A stretch of DNA of 64,000 nt from Fredinandcohnia aciditolerans (GCA_003640645.1 QGHH01000017.1:1-64000), one strand, 5' to 3'. Positions 43,164-52,404 are shown, counted from the first letter of the stretch. Notes: generated by a model not told the origin, from the sequence alone. Made by a program: numbers and translations.

Positions 43164-43479
43164 GTTTTTGCATCTCCTTCTTTTACGGTATGTAAAAGGC
43201 TGGATGAACTTCATCCGTTTCCCTCTTGTCATTGTCGTTAAAATCAATTATTGCTTTACTAGTTTTTCAATATCTCACGAAACCTATTCTGTAAGTAGTT
43301 TCCAAATGAACAGTGCCCAGAAAAGCCCAATCTATACACCCTTTACCTATTTTTGAATAACATATCAACTGTAAGATGATGGGTATTTGTAATGAAAATA
43401 GAACAGAAGCCTATGAAAAATTGGGCAAATGTAGTGAGGATTTTTTATCCTTACGTTGGACTAAGGAGGAGTTATTCCT
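43164..43479. other. Divergent intergenic region without a clear gene
   Basis: The 316-base gap between the MFS gene and the sulfolactate operon. I see no riboswitch. There is one imperfect hairpin (GTGAGGAT/ATCCTTAC, about 43435-43456) close to the yitD ribosome site AAGGAGGAG. Sporulation promoter boxes could not be assigned with confidence. Confidence 0.3.
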
Positions 43480-44247
43480 ATGGATTTTTTAGATGTTCCT
43501 TTACGAACACAGGGAGAACGTAGCTATGGACTTACCTCAATCGCTGATTTTGGTACTCCAATAGGTCAATTAGAGGCTTATCTACAGGATTATCATACGT
43601 ATATCGATATCGCGAAAATTGGGATTGGCTCCGCTTATGTGACCCCGAACCTACAAGAAAAAATCAACCTCTATAAAAAAAACAATGTCATTCCTTATTG
43701 TGGCGGAACCCTTTTTGAAAAATGCTTTCTACAAGAGAAACTTGACGAATATGTACTAAGTTTACAAGAGCTAGGGATTGAATGGATTGAGGTCTCAAAT
43801 GGAACAATTGACATCCCACTTCATAAGAGAATTTCATTAATCAAAAAACTAAAGCAACATTTTAATGTAATCGCAGAGGTTGGTTCAAAAGATCAAGATA
43901 AAGAAATACCTTTATCTGAGTGGGAAAATGAGATTAATTTATTGCTGGCAACAGGTTGTAAATATGTTATTACTGAGGGGAGAGACTCAGGTACAGCAGG
44001 TATTTATAATCGCTCGGGCAATGTCAACATGGATCTAATTAATCAAATATCTCAAAATATTGACGTAAATAAGGTGATATTTGAAGCCCCAACTCCCAAA
44101 CACCAAATGTTTTTTATTAATCAGTTTGGAACAAATGTCAACCTCGGCAATGTAAAAATAAACGATGTACTCGTTTTAGAGGCACAAAGACTTGGACTAC
44201 GAAGCGAAACATTTTTCCTGGGTGAAAAGACATGGAACTTACCTTAA
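43480..44247 (+). CDS. yitD: Phosphosulfolactate synthase (ComA/YitD)
   Basis: A 255-residue TIM-barrel enzyme that adds sulfite to phosphoenolpyruvate to make (R)-2-phospho-3-sulfolactate. Family features are KIGIGSAYV, CGGTLFEK, EVSNGTIDIP, EVGSKD and the ITEGRDSG motif. In B. subtilis yitD serves synthesis of 3-sulfolactate, an abundant spore solute. Here it heads an operon with sulfate activation and reduction genes that would provide the sulfite. AAGGAGGAG precedes the ATG. It overlaps the next gene by 16 bases. Confidence 0.93.
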   Translation: MDFLDVPLRTQGERSYGLTSIADFGTPIGQLEAYLQDYHTYIDIAKIGIGSAYVTPNLQEKINLYKKNNVIPYCGGTLFEKCFLQEKLDEYVLSLQELGIEWIEVSNGTIDIPLHKRISLIKKLKQHFNVIAEVGSKDQDKEIPLSEWENEINLLLATGCKYVITEGRDSGTAGIYNRSGNVNMDLINQISQNIDVNKVIFEAPTPKHQMFFINQFGTNVNLGNVKINDVLVLEAQRLGLRSETFFLGEKTWNLP

Positions 44248-44792
44248 TCAGGCATCTTCCAACTGAATGGAACGAAAAGGGAGTTCTCCAGGGTAGCAAG
44301 GATATTCCTATTATAGAGCTTACTGACGCTAACAAAAAGGCAATCGAAACCAATAAAAAATTGTTAAAACCAACATACTCATTGATTTTAACAAGTGAAT
44401 TATCTCGCACTCAACAAACAGCGAAGTGCTATGGATATGAGCGTTTTAAAATAGAGCCACTGTTAAATGAGCTTAATTTTGGAGAATTTGAAGGGAAAGA
44501 AAAGAGGCTGCTCACCGAAACGTATAAAGATGAGTGGTTTACACGTCCAGGTGAAATCATGCTTGGGGAAAAGATTTCAAACTTGGAAAAAAGGGTGCAC
44601 ACATTTTTACACAAATACAAGGATTTTGAGTCGATTTTAGTATTTGGTCATGGTTCTTGGATACGGGCATGTGTATCCTGTCTTACATTCGGAGCTATCA
44701 ATAACATGAACCAGCTAGAGATAAAAAACAATCAGTTGCTAACGATCAACGTGCGAGAGGAGGAACACAAGATTGAGCGTCATCACATATGA
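44232..44792 (+). CDS. Histidine-phosphatase-superfamily phosphatase, candidate phosphosulfolactate phosphatase
   Basis: A 186-residue phosphoglycerate-mutase-like phosphatase. The phospho-His motif is LIRHLPTEWN (His8), the second Arg lies in TSELSRTQQTA, the acid is in LNELNFGEFEG and the second His is in VFGHGSW. Its gene overlaps yitD by 16 bases and cysH by 20. B. subtilis has the unrelated ComB-type phosphatase (yitC) in this place. The natural inference is that this enzyme removes the phosphate of phosphosulfolactate. Alternatively it acts on PAP or another sulfate-pathway phosphoester. Confidence 0.82.
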   Translation: MELTLIRHLPTEWNEKGVLQGSKDIPIIELTDANKKAIETNKKLLKPTYSLILTSELSRTQQTAKCYGYERFKIEPLLNELNFGEFEGKEKRLLTETYKDEWFTRPGEIMLGEKISNLEKRVHTFLHKYKDFESILVFGHGSWIRACVSCLTFGAINNMNQLEIKNNQLLTINVREEEHKIERHHI

Positions 44793-45480
44793 AAATTGGA
44801 GTGAGGAAAGGGTAAAGGATGTTGTCAACAGCAACAAAGATTATTATGACATTTTAAAATGGGCATATCGAACATATGCAGCAGAAGACATCGTCTACGC
44901 ATGTAGCTTTGGAGCAGAGGGTATTGTGCTCATTGATTTGATTGCTAAGGTCAATAAGGCTGCCAGAATTGTCTTTTTAGATACAGGACTTCACTTCAAA
45001 GAAACGTATGAACTCATTGATAAGATCAAAGAAAAGTATCCTACTCTAAATATTGAACTAAAAAAACCTGCCTTAAACCTAGAAGAGCAGGCAAAAAAGC
45101 ACGGGGATGAGCTATGGAAAACCAATCCTAATTTATGTTGTCAGATTCGAAAAATTGAACCTCTACATGAAGTTTTAACATCTACCAAGGCTTGGATTTC
45201 GGGACTACGGAGAGAACAGGGGCCAACCCGCAAAAATACGGAATACCTAAACAAAGATGAAAAATTTAAGAACATTAAAATCTGTCCCCTTATTCATTGG
45301 ACTTGGGACGATGTTTGGACATATATTAAGCTGAACAATCTCCCCTACAATGAGTTGCATGACAAAGATTATCCAAGTATTGGTTGTGCACCATGCACAA
45401 ATCGAGTATTGAATGGAGATTTGCGTTCAGGAAGATGGGCCAATTCTGATAAAACAGAATGCGGTTTACATGTGAAATAA
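44773..45480 (+). CDS. cysH: (Phospho)adenylyl-sulfate reductase
   Basis: A 235-residue PP-loop enzyme that reduces activated sulfate to sulfite. It has CSFGAEG (nucleotide loop), SGLRREQ and the Fe-S ligands CC (122-123) and CAPC (205-208), plus the catalytic ECGLH near the C terminus (about 230). The CC...CxxC ligands mark the [4Fe-4S] type, which in Bacillus accepts APS as well as PAPS. The TTG start follows GAGGAGG and overlaps the phosphatase gene. In this operon its sulfite would be the substrate of YitD. Confidence 0.94.
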   Translation: MSVITYENWSEERVKDVVNSNKDYYDILKWAYRTYAAEDIVYACSFGAEGIVLIDLIAKVNKAARIVFLDTGLHFKETYELIDKIKEKYPTLNIELKKPALNLEEQAKKHGDELWKTNPNLCCQIRKIEPLHEVLTSTKAWISGLRREQGPTRKNTEYLNKDEKFKNIKICPLIHWTWDDVWTYIKLNNLPYNELHDKDYPSIGCAPCTNRVLNGDLRSGRWANSDKTECGLHVK

Positions 45481-45506
45481 CGAAATAGGTAATGGAGGTT
45501 TTTAAA

Positions 45507-46655
45507 GTGTCATTAAGTACGCCACATGGCGGTTCGCTGGTAAATCGTTTCAATCCAACTTTAAATGTTGAAGACATTGATAAACAAATTGAACTGAGCA
45601 ACATGGAGTTAAGTGATTTGGAATTAATAGCAGTTGGGGCATATAGTCCGCTTGAGGGGTTTATAGGTAAAGAAGACTATGAATCGATTCTACACTCAAT
45701 GAGACTTTCAAACGGTTTACCGTGGTCAATTCCTATCACTTTGGCGGTTGATAAGGCAACGGCAAAAAAGATCTCAATCGGAGAAAAGGTTCAATTAGTA
45801 CAAAATGGTAAGGCTTATGGGGTCATAGAAGTGTCTGAAAAGTATGTACCAAATAAAGAAGCAGAAGCCTTTAATGTGTATCGTACGACGGAAGATGCAC
45901 ATCCGGGGGTTAAACGATTGTATGAAAGACCAAGTGTGTATATTGCGGGTCCGATTCAAATGATAAAGCGTCCAAAAAAGGAAAGGTTTGAAACCTTTTA
46001 CTTGGACCCCATCGAAACAAGAGCGGTGTTTGAGCATCTTGGTTGGAAGAAAGTAGTCGGATTTCAAACAAGAAATCCAGTCCACCGAGCACACGAGTAT
46101 ATTCAAAAATCTGCATTAGAAGTTGTAGATGGATTATTTTTAAATCCATTAGTCGGAGAAACGAAATCGGACGATATTCCAAGTGATATTAGAATGGAAA
46201 GCTATATGGTTCTCCTAGAAAAATATTACCCAAAAAACAGAGTGTTCTTATCGGTATTTCCGGCTGCAATGCGTTATGCTGGGCCTAGAGAAGCGATTTT
46301 TCATGCTTTAGTAAGGAAGAATTATGGTTGTACTCACTTTATAGTCGGTCGGGATCATGCAGGAGTGGGAAATTATTACGGAACATATGATTCACAAACA
46401 ATTTTTAGTCATTTTACAGAAGATGAACTAGGAATTTTGCCATTGTTTTTTGAGCATAGTTTTTTCTGTAGAAAATGTGGGAATATGGCGTCCGCAAAAA
46501 CATGTCCTCATAGTAAAGAAGACCATGTTATATTATCGGGCACAAAGGTACGTGAAATGCTAAAAGCGGGTAAAAAACCACCAAAGGAATTTAGTAGACC
46601 AGAAGTAGTTGAAGTCCTCATTAGAGGAATGGCAGAACAATACACAAAGATATAA
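45507..46655 (+). CDS. sat: Sulfate adenylyltransferase (ATP sulfurylase)
   Basis: A 382-residue homo-oligomeric ATP sulfurylase that makes APS from sulfate and ATP. The active-site [11 protein letters not shown], the GRDHAG motif and the C-terminal [10 protein letters not shown] equivalent ([10 protein letters not shown]) are intact. A zinc-type set [13 protein letters not shown] is present, as in B. subtilis Sat. The GTG start (MSLSTPHGG) gives the same length as the B. subtilis enzyme, and GGAGG lies nine bases upstream. It is third in function order after cysH and is followed by cysC ten bases later. Confidence 0.96.
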   Translation: MSLSTPHGGSLVNRFNPTLNVEDIDKQIELSNMELSDLELIAVGAYSPLEGFIGKEDYESILHSMRLSNGLPWSIPITLAVDKATAKKISIGEKVQLVQNGKAYGVIEVSEKYVPNKEAEAFNVYRTTEDAHPGVKRLYERPSVYIAGPIQMIKRPKKERFETFYLDPIETRAVFEHLGWKKVVGFQTRNPVHRAHEYIQKSALEVVDGLFLNPLVGETKSDDIPSDIRMESYMVLLEKYYPKNRVFLSVFPAAMRYAGPREAIFHALVRKNYGCTHFIVGRDHAGVGNYYGTYDSQTIFSHFTEDELGILPLFFEHSFFCRKCGNMASAKTCPHSKEDHVILSGTKVREMLKAGKKPPKEFSRPEVVEVLIRGMAEQYTKI

Positions 46656-46665
46656 GGTGGGAAAT

Positions 46666-47271
46666 ATGGGCGAAGAACAATATATTATATGGCATCAATC
46701 AACAATTACGAAGAATGAGCGACAACAACAAAATCAACATAAAAGCTGTGTGATTTGGTTTACTGGACTATCAGGTTCAGGTAAATCCTCATTAGCAAAT
46801 GCCCTTGACAAAGAGCTTTTCTCACTAAATGTACAAAGCTATGTCCTTGATGGTGACAATATTCGTCATGGATTAAATGCTGGCCTAGGATTTAGCAAAC
46901 AGGACAGGAAAGAAAATATACGTAGGATAGGTGAGGTATCAAAGCTATTTGTTGATAGTGGGCAAATCGTTTCAACAGCATTCATTTCACCGTTTCGAGA
47001 GGATCGAGATCAGGTGAGAGCCTTGTTTCCTGACGGCGAATTTATCGAAGTATATGTGAAATGTCCAATTACTATTTGTGAAAATCGTGATCCAAAGGGT
47101 TTATATAAAAAAGCAAGGAATGGAGAGATATCCGAATTTACAGGAATAAGCTCTCCATACGAAGAACCCTATCGTCCAGAGTTGATTTTAGAGACAGATA
47201 AATTAACCATTTCACAATCAGTTGGAACAATTATTAACTATTTAAAAGAGAGGGAAATTCTGTTGAAGTAA
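46666..47271 (+). CDS. cysC: Adenylylsulfate kinase
   Basis: A 201-residue APS kinase that makes PAPS. P-loop GLSGSGKSS at about 34-42; the DGDNIRHGL and [13 protein letters not shown] motifs and the [15 protein letters not shown] region are typical. The ATG at 46666 follows AAGGTGGG; the earlier ATG at 46609 lies inside sat. It is the last gene of the sulfolactate/sulfate operon. Since CysH of this type may also reduce APS directly, PAPS could serve other needs too. Confidence 0.95.
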   Translation: MGEEQYIIWHQSTITKNERQQQNQHKSCVIWFTGLSGSGKSSLANALDKELFSLNVQSYVLDGDNIRHGLNAGLGFSKQDRKENIRRIGEVSKLFVDSGQIVSTAFISPFREDRDQVRALFPDGEFIEVYVKCPITICENRDPKGLYKKARNGEISEFTGISSPYEEPYRPELILETDKLTISQSVGTIINYLKEREILLK

Positions 47272-47302
47272 GAAAGTACATTTGGCTTTCTTACTTTATT
47301 TT
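47268..47302 (+). terminator. Terminator of the sulfate/sulfolactate operon
   Basis: GTAAGAAAG / CTTTCTTAC arms and a long T run that reaches into the end of the convergent gene. Confidence 0.8.
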
Positions 47303-47916
47303 TTTCTCCACCCCAGTGATGGTGTATTGATAAACGAAGGTGCTCTAAGATGATAGATTACATCAATGATATTAGTTGATACTGTTTGGCATATAATCGC
47401 ATAAAAAACGATAGGGATATCGATTACTGATGCTGTTAATAAGAAAATGAAAAAGTTTAACCATAGCATGACTTTACCAGGAGACCAATCATTGTATTGA
47501 GCAATCATTAATGTTGGAATAACCATTCCGCCACTGGATGAACCACTTCGGATTAAAAGTCCGACTCCAACACCAAAAATCACTGCCCCACTTAATAGAT
47601 CCAGCCAGAAGAACGGGGTTAAGAAGGATCCAAGAGTAGATACATAACTCACTGTCACTGAAGTAATCGTCACGGCAATCATCGTTTTTACCGTCCATGA
47701 AAACCCAAAGTATTTTAAAGCAAGAATTAAAAAGGAAAAATTGACTATCCAAAGGGATATGCCTAGAGGCAATTGAACCCAGTGATTCAGTAGTATCGCA
47801 AGCCCCGCAGCACCACCGGAAGGAATATTATGAGGAAATAAAAATAAGGACATACCGAGCCCCTGTAAAAATGCGCCGATTACAATACATATGTAGGTAA
47901 TAATAATTTTAGGCAT
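47296..47916 (-). CDS. YitT-family membrane protein
   Basis: A 206-residue protein with about six hydrophobic helices. The YitT-family motif FPHNIPSGGAAGLAILL and the later RSGSSSGGMVI are clear. It lacks the cytoplasmic DUF2179 domain of full-length YitT proteins, so it is a membrane-only variant. It is convergent with the cysC operon. AAAGGT lies nine bases before the ATG. Substrate unknown. Confidence 0.85.
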   Translation of the reverse strand: MPKIIITYICIVIGAFLQGLGMSLFLFPHNIPSGGAAGLAILLNHWVQLPLGISLWIVNFSFLILALKYFGFSWTVKTMIAVTITSVTVSYVSTLGSFLTPFFWLDLLSGAVIFGVGVGLLIRSGSSSGGMVIPTLMIAQYNDWSPGKVMLWLNFFIFLLTASVIDIPIVFYAIICQTVSTNIIDVIYHLRAPSFINTPSLGWRKK

Positions 47917-48113
47917 TTGAATAAAAACCTTTCCAACCAGTATAATAGAACCTCATAACCGATAACCTCCCAAAACTCACTCTCCTTGTCCATTTTATGA
48001 TGACAAGCTGTTTGATATGTTCGAAAATTGTTCACAGCTATTTTGTTGTAAGTTTGTCACATATTCTTTAAAATGAGATATTGAATGGAAAAATGACGAA
48101 TGTAGGTGAAAAC

Positions 48114-48686
48114 GTGAAAAGAATAAAATTTTTTGTTATGATTGCCCTTATTTTTATTTTAGCTGCTTGTGGAAATAGTGGTATCGCAAATCCGCTGAAC
48201 TATGAGGTTTCCGATTTCTCCTATGTAGATCAGAATGGCGAGGATTTTAGCCTTAAAGATTTAGAAGGAAAAGTATGGATAGCGGATATGATCTTTACAC
48301 AGTGTGACACGGTGTGTCCACCAATGACCGCACATATGGCTAAGCTTCAAGGAATGGTAAAAGAAGAGGATCTAGATGTTGAATTTGTTTCCTTTTCAGT
48401 TGACCCAGAAGTTGATACGCCTGAAATGCTGAAGGAATATGCAGAAAGCTATTCGGATGATTTATCAAACTGGCATTTATTAACTGGATATACAATGAAT
48501 GAAATCACAGTATTTGCAAAAGACAGCTTTGCTGCCTTAGTTGCAAAACCAGAGGGTGAAGACCAGGTGGTGCATATGACTAAGTTCTATTTGGTAGACC
48601 AAAATGGAACAGTGTTAAAGGATTATGATGGAGTTTCAGATACTCCATATGAAGAAATTATCGCAGACATAAAGAAAGTACAATAG
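48114..48686 (+). CDS. ypmQ: SCO1/SenC copper chaperone lipoprotein
   Basis: A 190-residue membrane-anchored thioredoxin-fold protein that delivers copper to the CuA site of cytochrome c oxidase. Lipobox LAAC (Cys about 20), copper ligands CDTVC in FTQCDTVCPP and the His in VVHMTKFY are all present. The GTG start follows GTAGGTGA. B. subtilis YpmQ (BsSco) is the orthologue, in the same position. It could serve the CuA of the ba3 oxidase at the left end of the window or the cell's caa3 oxidase. Confidence 0.94.
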   Translation: MKRIKFFVMIALIFILAACGNSGIANPLNYEVSDFSYVDQNGEDFSLKDLEGKVWIADMIFTQCDTVCPPMTAHMAKLQGMVKEEDLDVEFVSFSVDPEVDTPEMLKEYAESYSDDLSNWHLLTGYTMNEITVFAKDSFAALVAKPEGEDQVVHMTKFYLVDQNGTVLKDYDGVSDTPYEEIIADIKKVQ

Positions 48687-48697
48687 TTGATTGTAAT

Positions 48698-48722
48698 AGG
48701 ACTCCTGGCCGGAGTCCTTTTT
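48698..48722 (+). terminator. Terminator after ypmQ
   Basis: AGGACTCC / GGAGTCCT arms with a five-base loop and TTTTT. Confidence 0.85.
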
Positions 48723-48731
48723 GCTTACCTC

Positions 48732-48881
48732 TCAATCCTCTGCAGATTCAACGCCGTCAACAACGATGGTTTCTAGTTCTTTCCAGAACAACTCGTGACT
48801 AGTAAATGTCATACAGCCACTTGAGATTTGTTCTGGGAATTCTTGTTTTGAATTCTGTTGTTTTTCATGATCTTTTTCCAT
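48732..48881 (-). CDS. Small acidic protein, function unknown
   Basis: A 49-residue protein (MEKDHEKQQNSK...) ending VVDGVESAED, with one Cys. AAAGGATG lies eight bases before the ATG. It is soluble, with a polar N-terminal half and a hydrophobic/acidic second half. It is convergent with ypmQ, next to a terminator. No family recognised; the good ribosome site argues for a real gene. Confidence 0.55.
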   Translation of the reverse strand: MEKDHEKQQNSKQEFPEQISSGCMTFTSHELFWKELETIVVDGVESAED

Positions 48882-49024
48882 ATCAAATACATCCTTTCAA
48901 ATTTTATTGAATGTACATAGTTTTTTTAAAAGTTTCTACTTTTATCTTGCCTTACTTTTCCAAAATAATTTTCAATTAAAATAGAGAAAATGAAACTGTA
49001 AATGATTGTTAAGGGGATGCATCC

Positions 49025-49594
49025 ATGCTCGCAAAAATGAAGCTGTGCGTGATTACTATTTGGACAATTCTTGATCCGATTTATTATGGACTTACAAGAC
49101 TTACATATGTAGAGAATAAAGAGATTTTGCGGGTTAAAGTAACAAAATATAAAGGACGTTCCTGCATTCTTGCTGATGGAACCGAAATAAAGAAAAACGA
49201 TTTGTTAATAAAAATTCATTTGCATAATGTAGTTTTACTTAGAGAGTTGATTTGCATTCAAGGAGAAACTTCGAAGGCTAGAATGATATACAAGCAAGTG
49301 AAGCAGGCGTTACCTGGGGTAGCCGAGTATTTACTTAACCATCCAAAAAGGGATGAGATAAAGGGACTTATTGGTATTACTGCACTAAACAAAGGCAGCA
49401 AACGACTTGGTTTTGAAACTGTAGCGATATCAAACAAAATCTATCTTTGGTTTAAATTAATTGTATTTCTTCCCATGTATTGTATGGCAGTTTCAAATAT
49501 GTCAGCGCAAAGTATCCGTAGACAGCCGATGTATTTATTTATGTCTAAAGATACATTGTATAAACTTTATTCAGAAAGGTCTCAAACTTCATAA
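49025..49594 (+). CDS. ykoP: YkoP-like protein
   Basis: A 189-residue protein with an N-terminal hydrophobic segment, a basic middle domain (DGTEIKKNDLLIKIHLHN) and a second hydrophobic stretch near 140-160 (WFKLIVFLPMYCMAV). It resembles B. subtilis YkoP, found beside ykoQ; here too a YkoQ-like metallophosphoesterase follows. A copy of a dispersed repeat separates the two genes. GGGGATGC precedes the ATG. Function unknown, possibly envelope related. Confidence 0.72.
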   Translation: MLAKMKLCVITIWTILDPIYYGLTRLTYVENKEILRVKVTKYKGRSCILADGTEIKKNDLLIKIHLHNVVLLRELICIQGETSKARMIYKQVKQALPGVAEYLLNHPKRDEIKGLIGITALNKGSKRLGFETVAISNKIYLWFKLIVFLPMYCMAVSNMSAQSIRRQPMYLFMSKDTLYKLYSERSQTS

Positions 49595-49620
49595 GTGGGA
49601 TGAATATAGAAAAGACACTA

Positions 49621-49780
49621 GCTGAATAAAATTAGAACCCCGACGAATGCCACAGAATTTAAAAGGGAAATTTCGATCAATAAGATCAAAGACTAGAAAC
49701 GCCGTGGCAGCGACTTTATGACCCACTTCATTTAGGTCTAAATCTGGCGCCTAATGACTTAGTAATTTGATTTGTAATTC
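49621..49780 (+). repeat. Dispersed intergenic repeat, copy C
   Basis: About 160 bases, the most diverged copy. It keeps GCTGAATAAA, GATCAAAGACTA, TTTATGACCCACTTC, AGGTCTAAAT, CTGGCGC and TTTGTAATTC. It lies between ykoP and ykoQ, 77 bases before the latter. Confidence 0.75.
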
Positions 49781-49857
49781 TTAGGTATCCATTCATTACC
49801 ACTGCTTTTTTCGAATTCTATTATCTATAATGGAAGGAGAAAAGGTGGTGTTTTTTT

Positions 49858-50709
49858 GTGAAAATTTTTATCGCTCTTATCGCTATCATAGTAGTTTTCT
49901 ACTTTCTTAGAAAAGCTAATAAAAATACGTATAAAGTGATTGTTAACAAAATTTCTGTAAACCCAGAACCACAATATGTGAACTCAACACAAGTCAATGT
50001 TCTCCACCTATCAGACTTGCATCTTGAAAATCTATCGATTACTCCGGATGAATTATACCGACAAGTGAAACATGAAAAAATCGATCTAATAGCCATAACT
50101 GGTGATTTCTTGGATCGCCAACGCAGTATTCCAAAACTGGTTCCATATCTAGATATACTAAATAAGATTGCACCGAAACATGGTATTTATGCTGTGTTTG
50201 GGAATCACGATTATTTTTTACGAAAGAAAAACTTTGAAAAACTTAAACGGATGTTGGAAGAACATGGGGTGAGAACATTTCAAAATGAAAATGAGTCACT
50301 CATGATTCATGGACATCGTCTGAATTTAATTGGAATTGATGATTACAGCTCGAAACGAAGTAATCTACTAGAGTCTTATTCAGCCTTAAAAGCGGGCTAT
50401 AATCTTGTATTAACCCACGATCCAAACCTTGTTTTGCAGATGAAGGGGTATCATTTTGATTATCTTTTATCAGGTCATTTTCATGGTGGACAAATTTGTT
50501 ACCCGAAGCCTTATCATTTGGTGAAAATGGGGAAACTTGTTAGAATGAAGATGATAAAAGGATTCCATACACATGATGGAAAACCATTTTACATTAACGA
50601 GGGATTGGGCCAAACAGGACTAAATATTCGCGTTCGAAGCAATCCTGAAATTACCATTCACACGCTAACGCTGGGAGCAAAAGAAGCAGCGGAAAAACAC
50701 GCAATATAA
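49858..50709 (+). CDS. ykoQ: YkoQ-like membrane-anchored metallophosphoesterase
   Basis: A 283-residue calcineurin-like phosphoesterase with an N-terminal membrane helix (about 1-17). The metal-site motifs appear in order: HLSDLHLE, TGDFLD, GNHDYF, LTHDP and SGHFHGGQ. This layout matches YkoQ and related lipid-head-group or UDP-sugar pyrophosphohydrolases. The GTG start is preceded by AAGGTGGTG. The natural substrate is unknown. Confidence 0.87.
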   Translation: MKIFIALIAIIVVFYFLRKANKNTYKVIVNKISVNPEPQYVNSTQVNVLHLSDLHLENLSITPDELYRQVKHEKIDLIAITGDFLDRQRSIPKLVPYLDILNKIAPKHGIYAVFGNHDYFLRKKNFEKLKRMLEEHGVRTFQNENESLMIHGHRLNLIGIDDYSSKRSNLLESYSALKAGYNLVLTHDPNLVLQMKGYHFDYLLSGHFHGGQICYPKPYHLVKMGKLVRMKMIKGFHTHDGKPFYINEGLGQTGLNIRVRSNPEITIHTLTLGAKEAAEKHAI

Positions 50710-50712
50710 GCG

Positions 50713-50738
50713 AAGACGTCCAAATAGACGTCTTTTTT
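50713..50738 (+). terminator. Terminator after ykoQ
   Basis: AAGACGTC / GACGTCTT arms and T6. Confidence 0.85.
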
Positions 50739-50898
50739 CATCATCTATTGAATGAATTGTCCAAACTTTTATGAAGATTGAAATTATTACACTGAATAGA
50801 AGATATTTCAACGAAACATGAATCCTTACAGGTTTTTTTACGTATGCTATAATACTAAACTTGTAGACAACAGTCTGGAAAGAAATGTGGTGAGCAAG

Positions 50899-51684
50899 TT
50901 GAATAATTCGTTATTAGCCATTATTATCACTAGTTTATTATTAAGTGGTTGTTCAGGTGGAATAGCTGCAACAGCAACAGGTACAGCCACCGGTGATCAT
51001 GATACAGGTCTAACTCCAAAGAGTGAAATCCCAGATGATTTTATCCCAAGAGAACTTCGTATTGCATCAATTGGCGATTCATTAACTAAGGGTGTCGGCG
51101 ATGAAACGAATCAGGGGGGCTATACTTCGCTGTTGGAGGAAAAGCTTCTTAATGAAAAAGATGTAAAATCAGTTACTCTGGAGAATTTTGGTGTGAAAGG
51201 TCATAAAACAACTGACCTTCTAAATCGACTGCAAAATGAGGAAGTTCAAGAAGGAATTGCGGATGCTGACATCATTATCATTACAATAGGTGGAAATGAT
51301 ATAATGAAAATTGTGAAAGAGAACCTTTTTGATTTATCATTATATGTGTTTGAGAAAGAACAGGCTAAATATGAGGTTCGTTTACAAAAAGTCCTCGAAA
51401 ATATTAGAAGCCATAATAGTGAAGCCGAAATCGTACTGGTTGGGCTGTACAATCCGTTTGGTTGGTTTATTGACCTTTCTACGGAAATTAATACAATTGT
51501 AGACAATTGGAACGAAGGTAGTGAAAGAGTTCTTTCAACATTTGACCATACTAAATTTGTAGTCGTAGACGATGTTTTCAGTCAAACGAGTGATAATCTC
51601 TTATCAGAAGATGAGTTTCATCCGAACGCAAAAGGGTATAAAATAATAAGTGAAAGGATTTTTGAAGCAATCATAAATGAGTGA
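50899..51684 (+). CDS. ypmR: SGNH/GDSL-family lipase/esterase lipoprotein (YpmR)
   Basis: A 261-residue exported SGNH hydrolase. Lipobox LSGC near residue 18; block I GDSLTKG (Ser nucleophile), block II Gly in NFGVKG, block III GGND and block V DEFHPNAKGY with the Asp and His of the catalytic set. The TTG start at 50899 (MNNSLLAI) follows GTGGTGAG; the frame from 50818 has no ribosome site. ypmS follows by 24 bases, as in B. subtilis. The ester substrate is unknown. Confidence 0.9.
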   Translation: MNNSLLAIIITSLLLSGCSGGIAATATGTATGDHDTGLTPKSEIPDDFIPRELRIASIGDSLTKGVGDETNQGGYTSLLEEKLLNEKDVKSVTLENFGVKGHKTTDLLNRLQNEEVQEGIADADIIIITIGGNDIMKIVKENLFDLSLYVFEKEQAKYEVRLQKVLENIRSHNSEAEIVLVGLYNPFGWFIDLSTEINTIVDNWNEGSERVLSTFDHTKFVVVDDVFSQTSDNLLSEDEFHPNAKGYKIISERIFEAIINE

Positions 51685-51708
51685 TTACCTTCGTAAAGGG
51701 GGTCTTTG

Positions 51709-52290
51709 ATGAATGTAAAAAATAAATGGAAGTTTCTTTTTCTCACACTGTTAGCTCTTAATCTCGTGTGTGTGCTTATCTTTCTCGGGTTGCTTTTTTC
51801 ACCGAATAAAGAAGTGTCCCCGAAGGAAAAGGTCATTTCCACGAATCATGTAAATCTGTCAGTCGAAACGAATAAAGAGGACTTAACGAGAGTAATCAAT
51901 AATTTTTTGAAAAAAGAGGCAAAAGATAACCCCCTAAATTATAAGGTTTTGTTAACGGAACGGGTGATGCTCCTTGGAACGATTACTGTTTTCGGGAAAG
52001 AAATAGATATGGTTATGACATTTAAGCCTGAGGTAATTGAAAATGGAGATTTACTATTACAACAGGAGGCCTTTACAGTTGGTCAAGTGAGTTTACCTGT
52101 TTCATTTGTACTTAGGTATATTAACGACTATTATAATCTTCCAGAGTGGGTTCAAATTGATTCAAAAAAACAAGATATCTATGTCTATTTGTCCGAAATG
52201 AAAATGAAAAGCGATATGAAGGTGTCAGTCGAAACCTTTAATCTAAGCAAGGACGAGTTACGGTTCAAGTTGCAAGTTCCAATAGACTAG
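51709..52290 (+). CDS. ypmS: YpmS-like membrane-anchored protein (DUF2140)
   Basis: A 193-residue protein with one N-terminal membrane helix (about 5-27) and an extracellular beta-rich domain with the family strings LLGTITVFGKEIDMVMTF and LPVSFVLRYI. It matches YpmS. It is transcribed with ypmR. AAAGGGGG lies upstream of the ATG. The function is unknown, probably envelope-related given its esterase partner. Confidence 0.85.
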   Translation: MNVKNKWKFLFLTLLALNLVCVLIFLGLLFSPNKEVSPKEKVISTNHVNLSVETNKEDLTRVINNFLKKEAKDNPLNYKVLLTERVMLLGTITVFGKEIDMVMTFKPEVIENGDLLLQQEAFTVGQVSLPVSFVLRYINDYYNLPEWVQIDSKKQDIYVYLSEMKMKSDMKVSVETFNLSKDELRFKLQVPID

Positions 52291-52291
52291 T

Positions 52292-52322
52292 AAGCAAACC
52301 AATGATTGGTTTGCTTTTTTTT
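52292..52322 (+). terminator. Terminator after ypmRS
   Basis: AAGCAAACCAAT / ATTGGTTTGCTT arms with a one-base centre followed by T. Confidence 0.85.
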
Positions 52323-52404
52323 ATTGAAATATTTTAACCATAGAATTAGTACAATCCCAATCATCATATCTATTTAAGGAAAGGTGAAGAAGGGAGGGTG
52401 GGGG

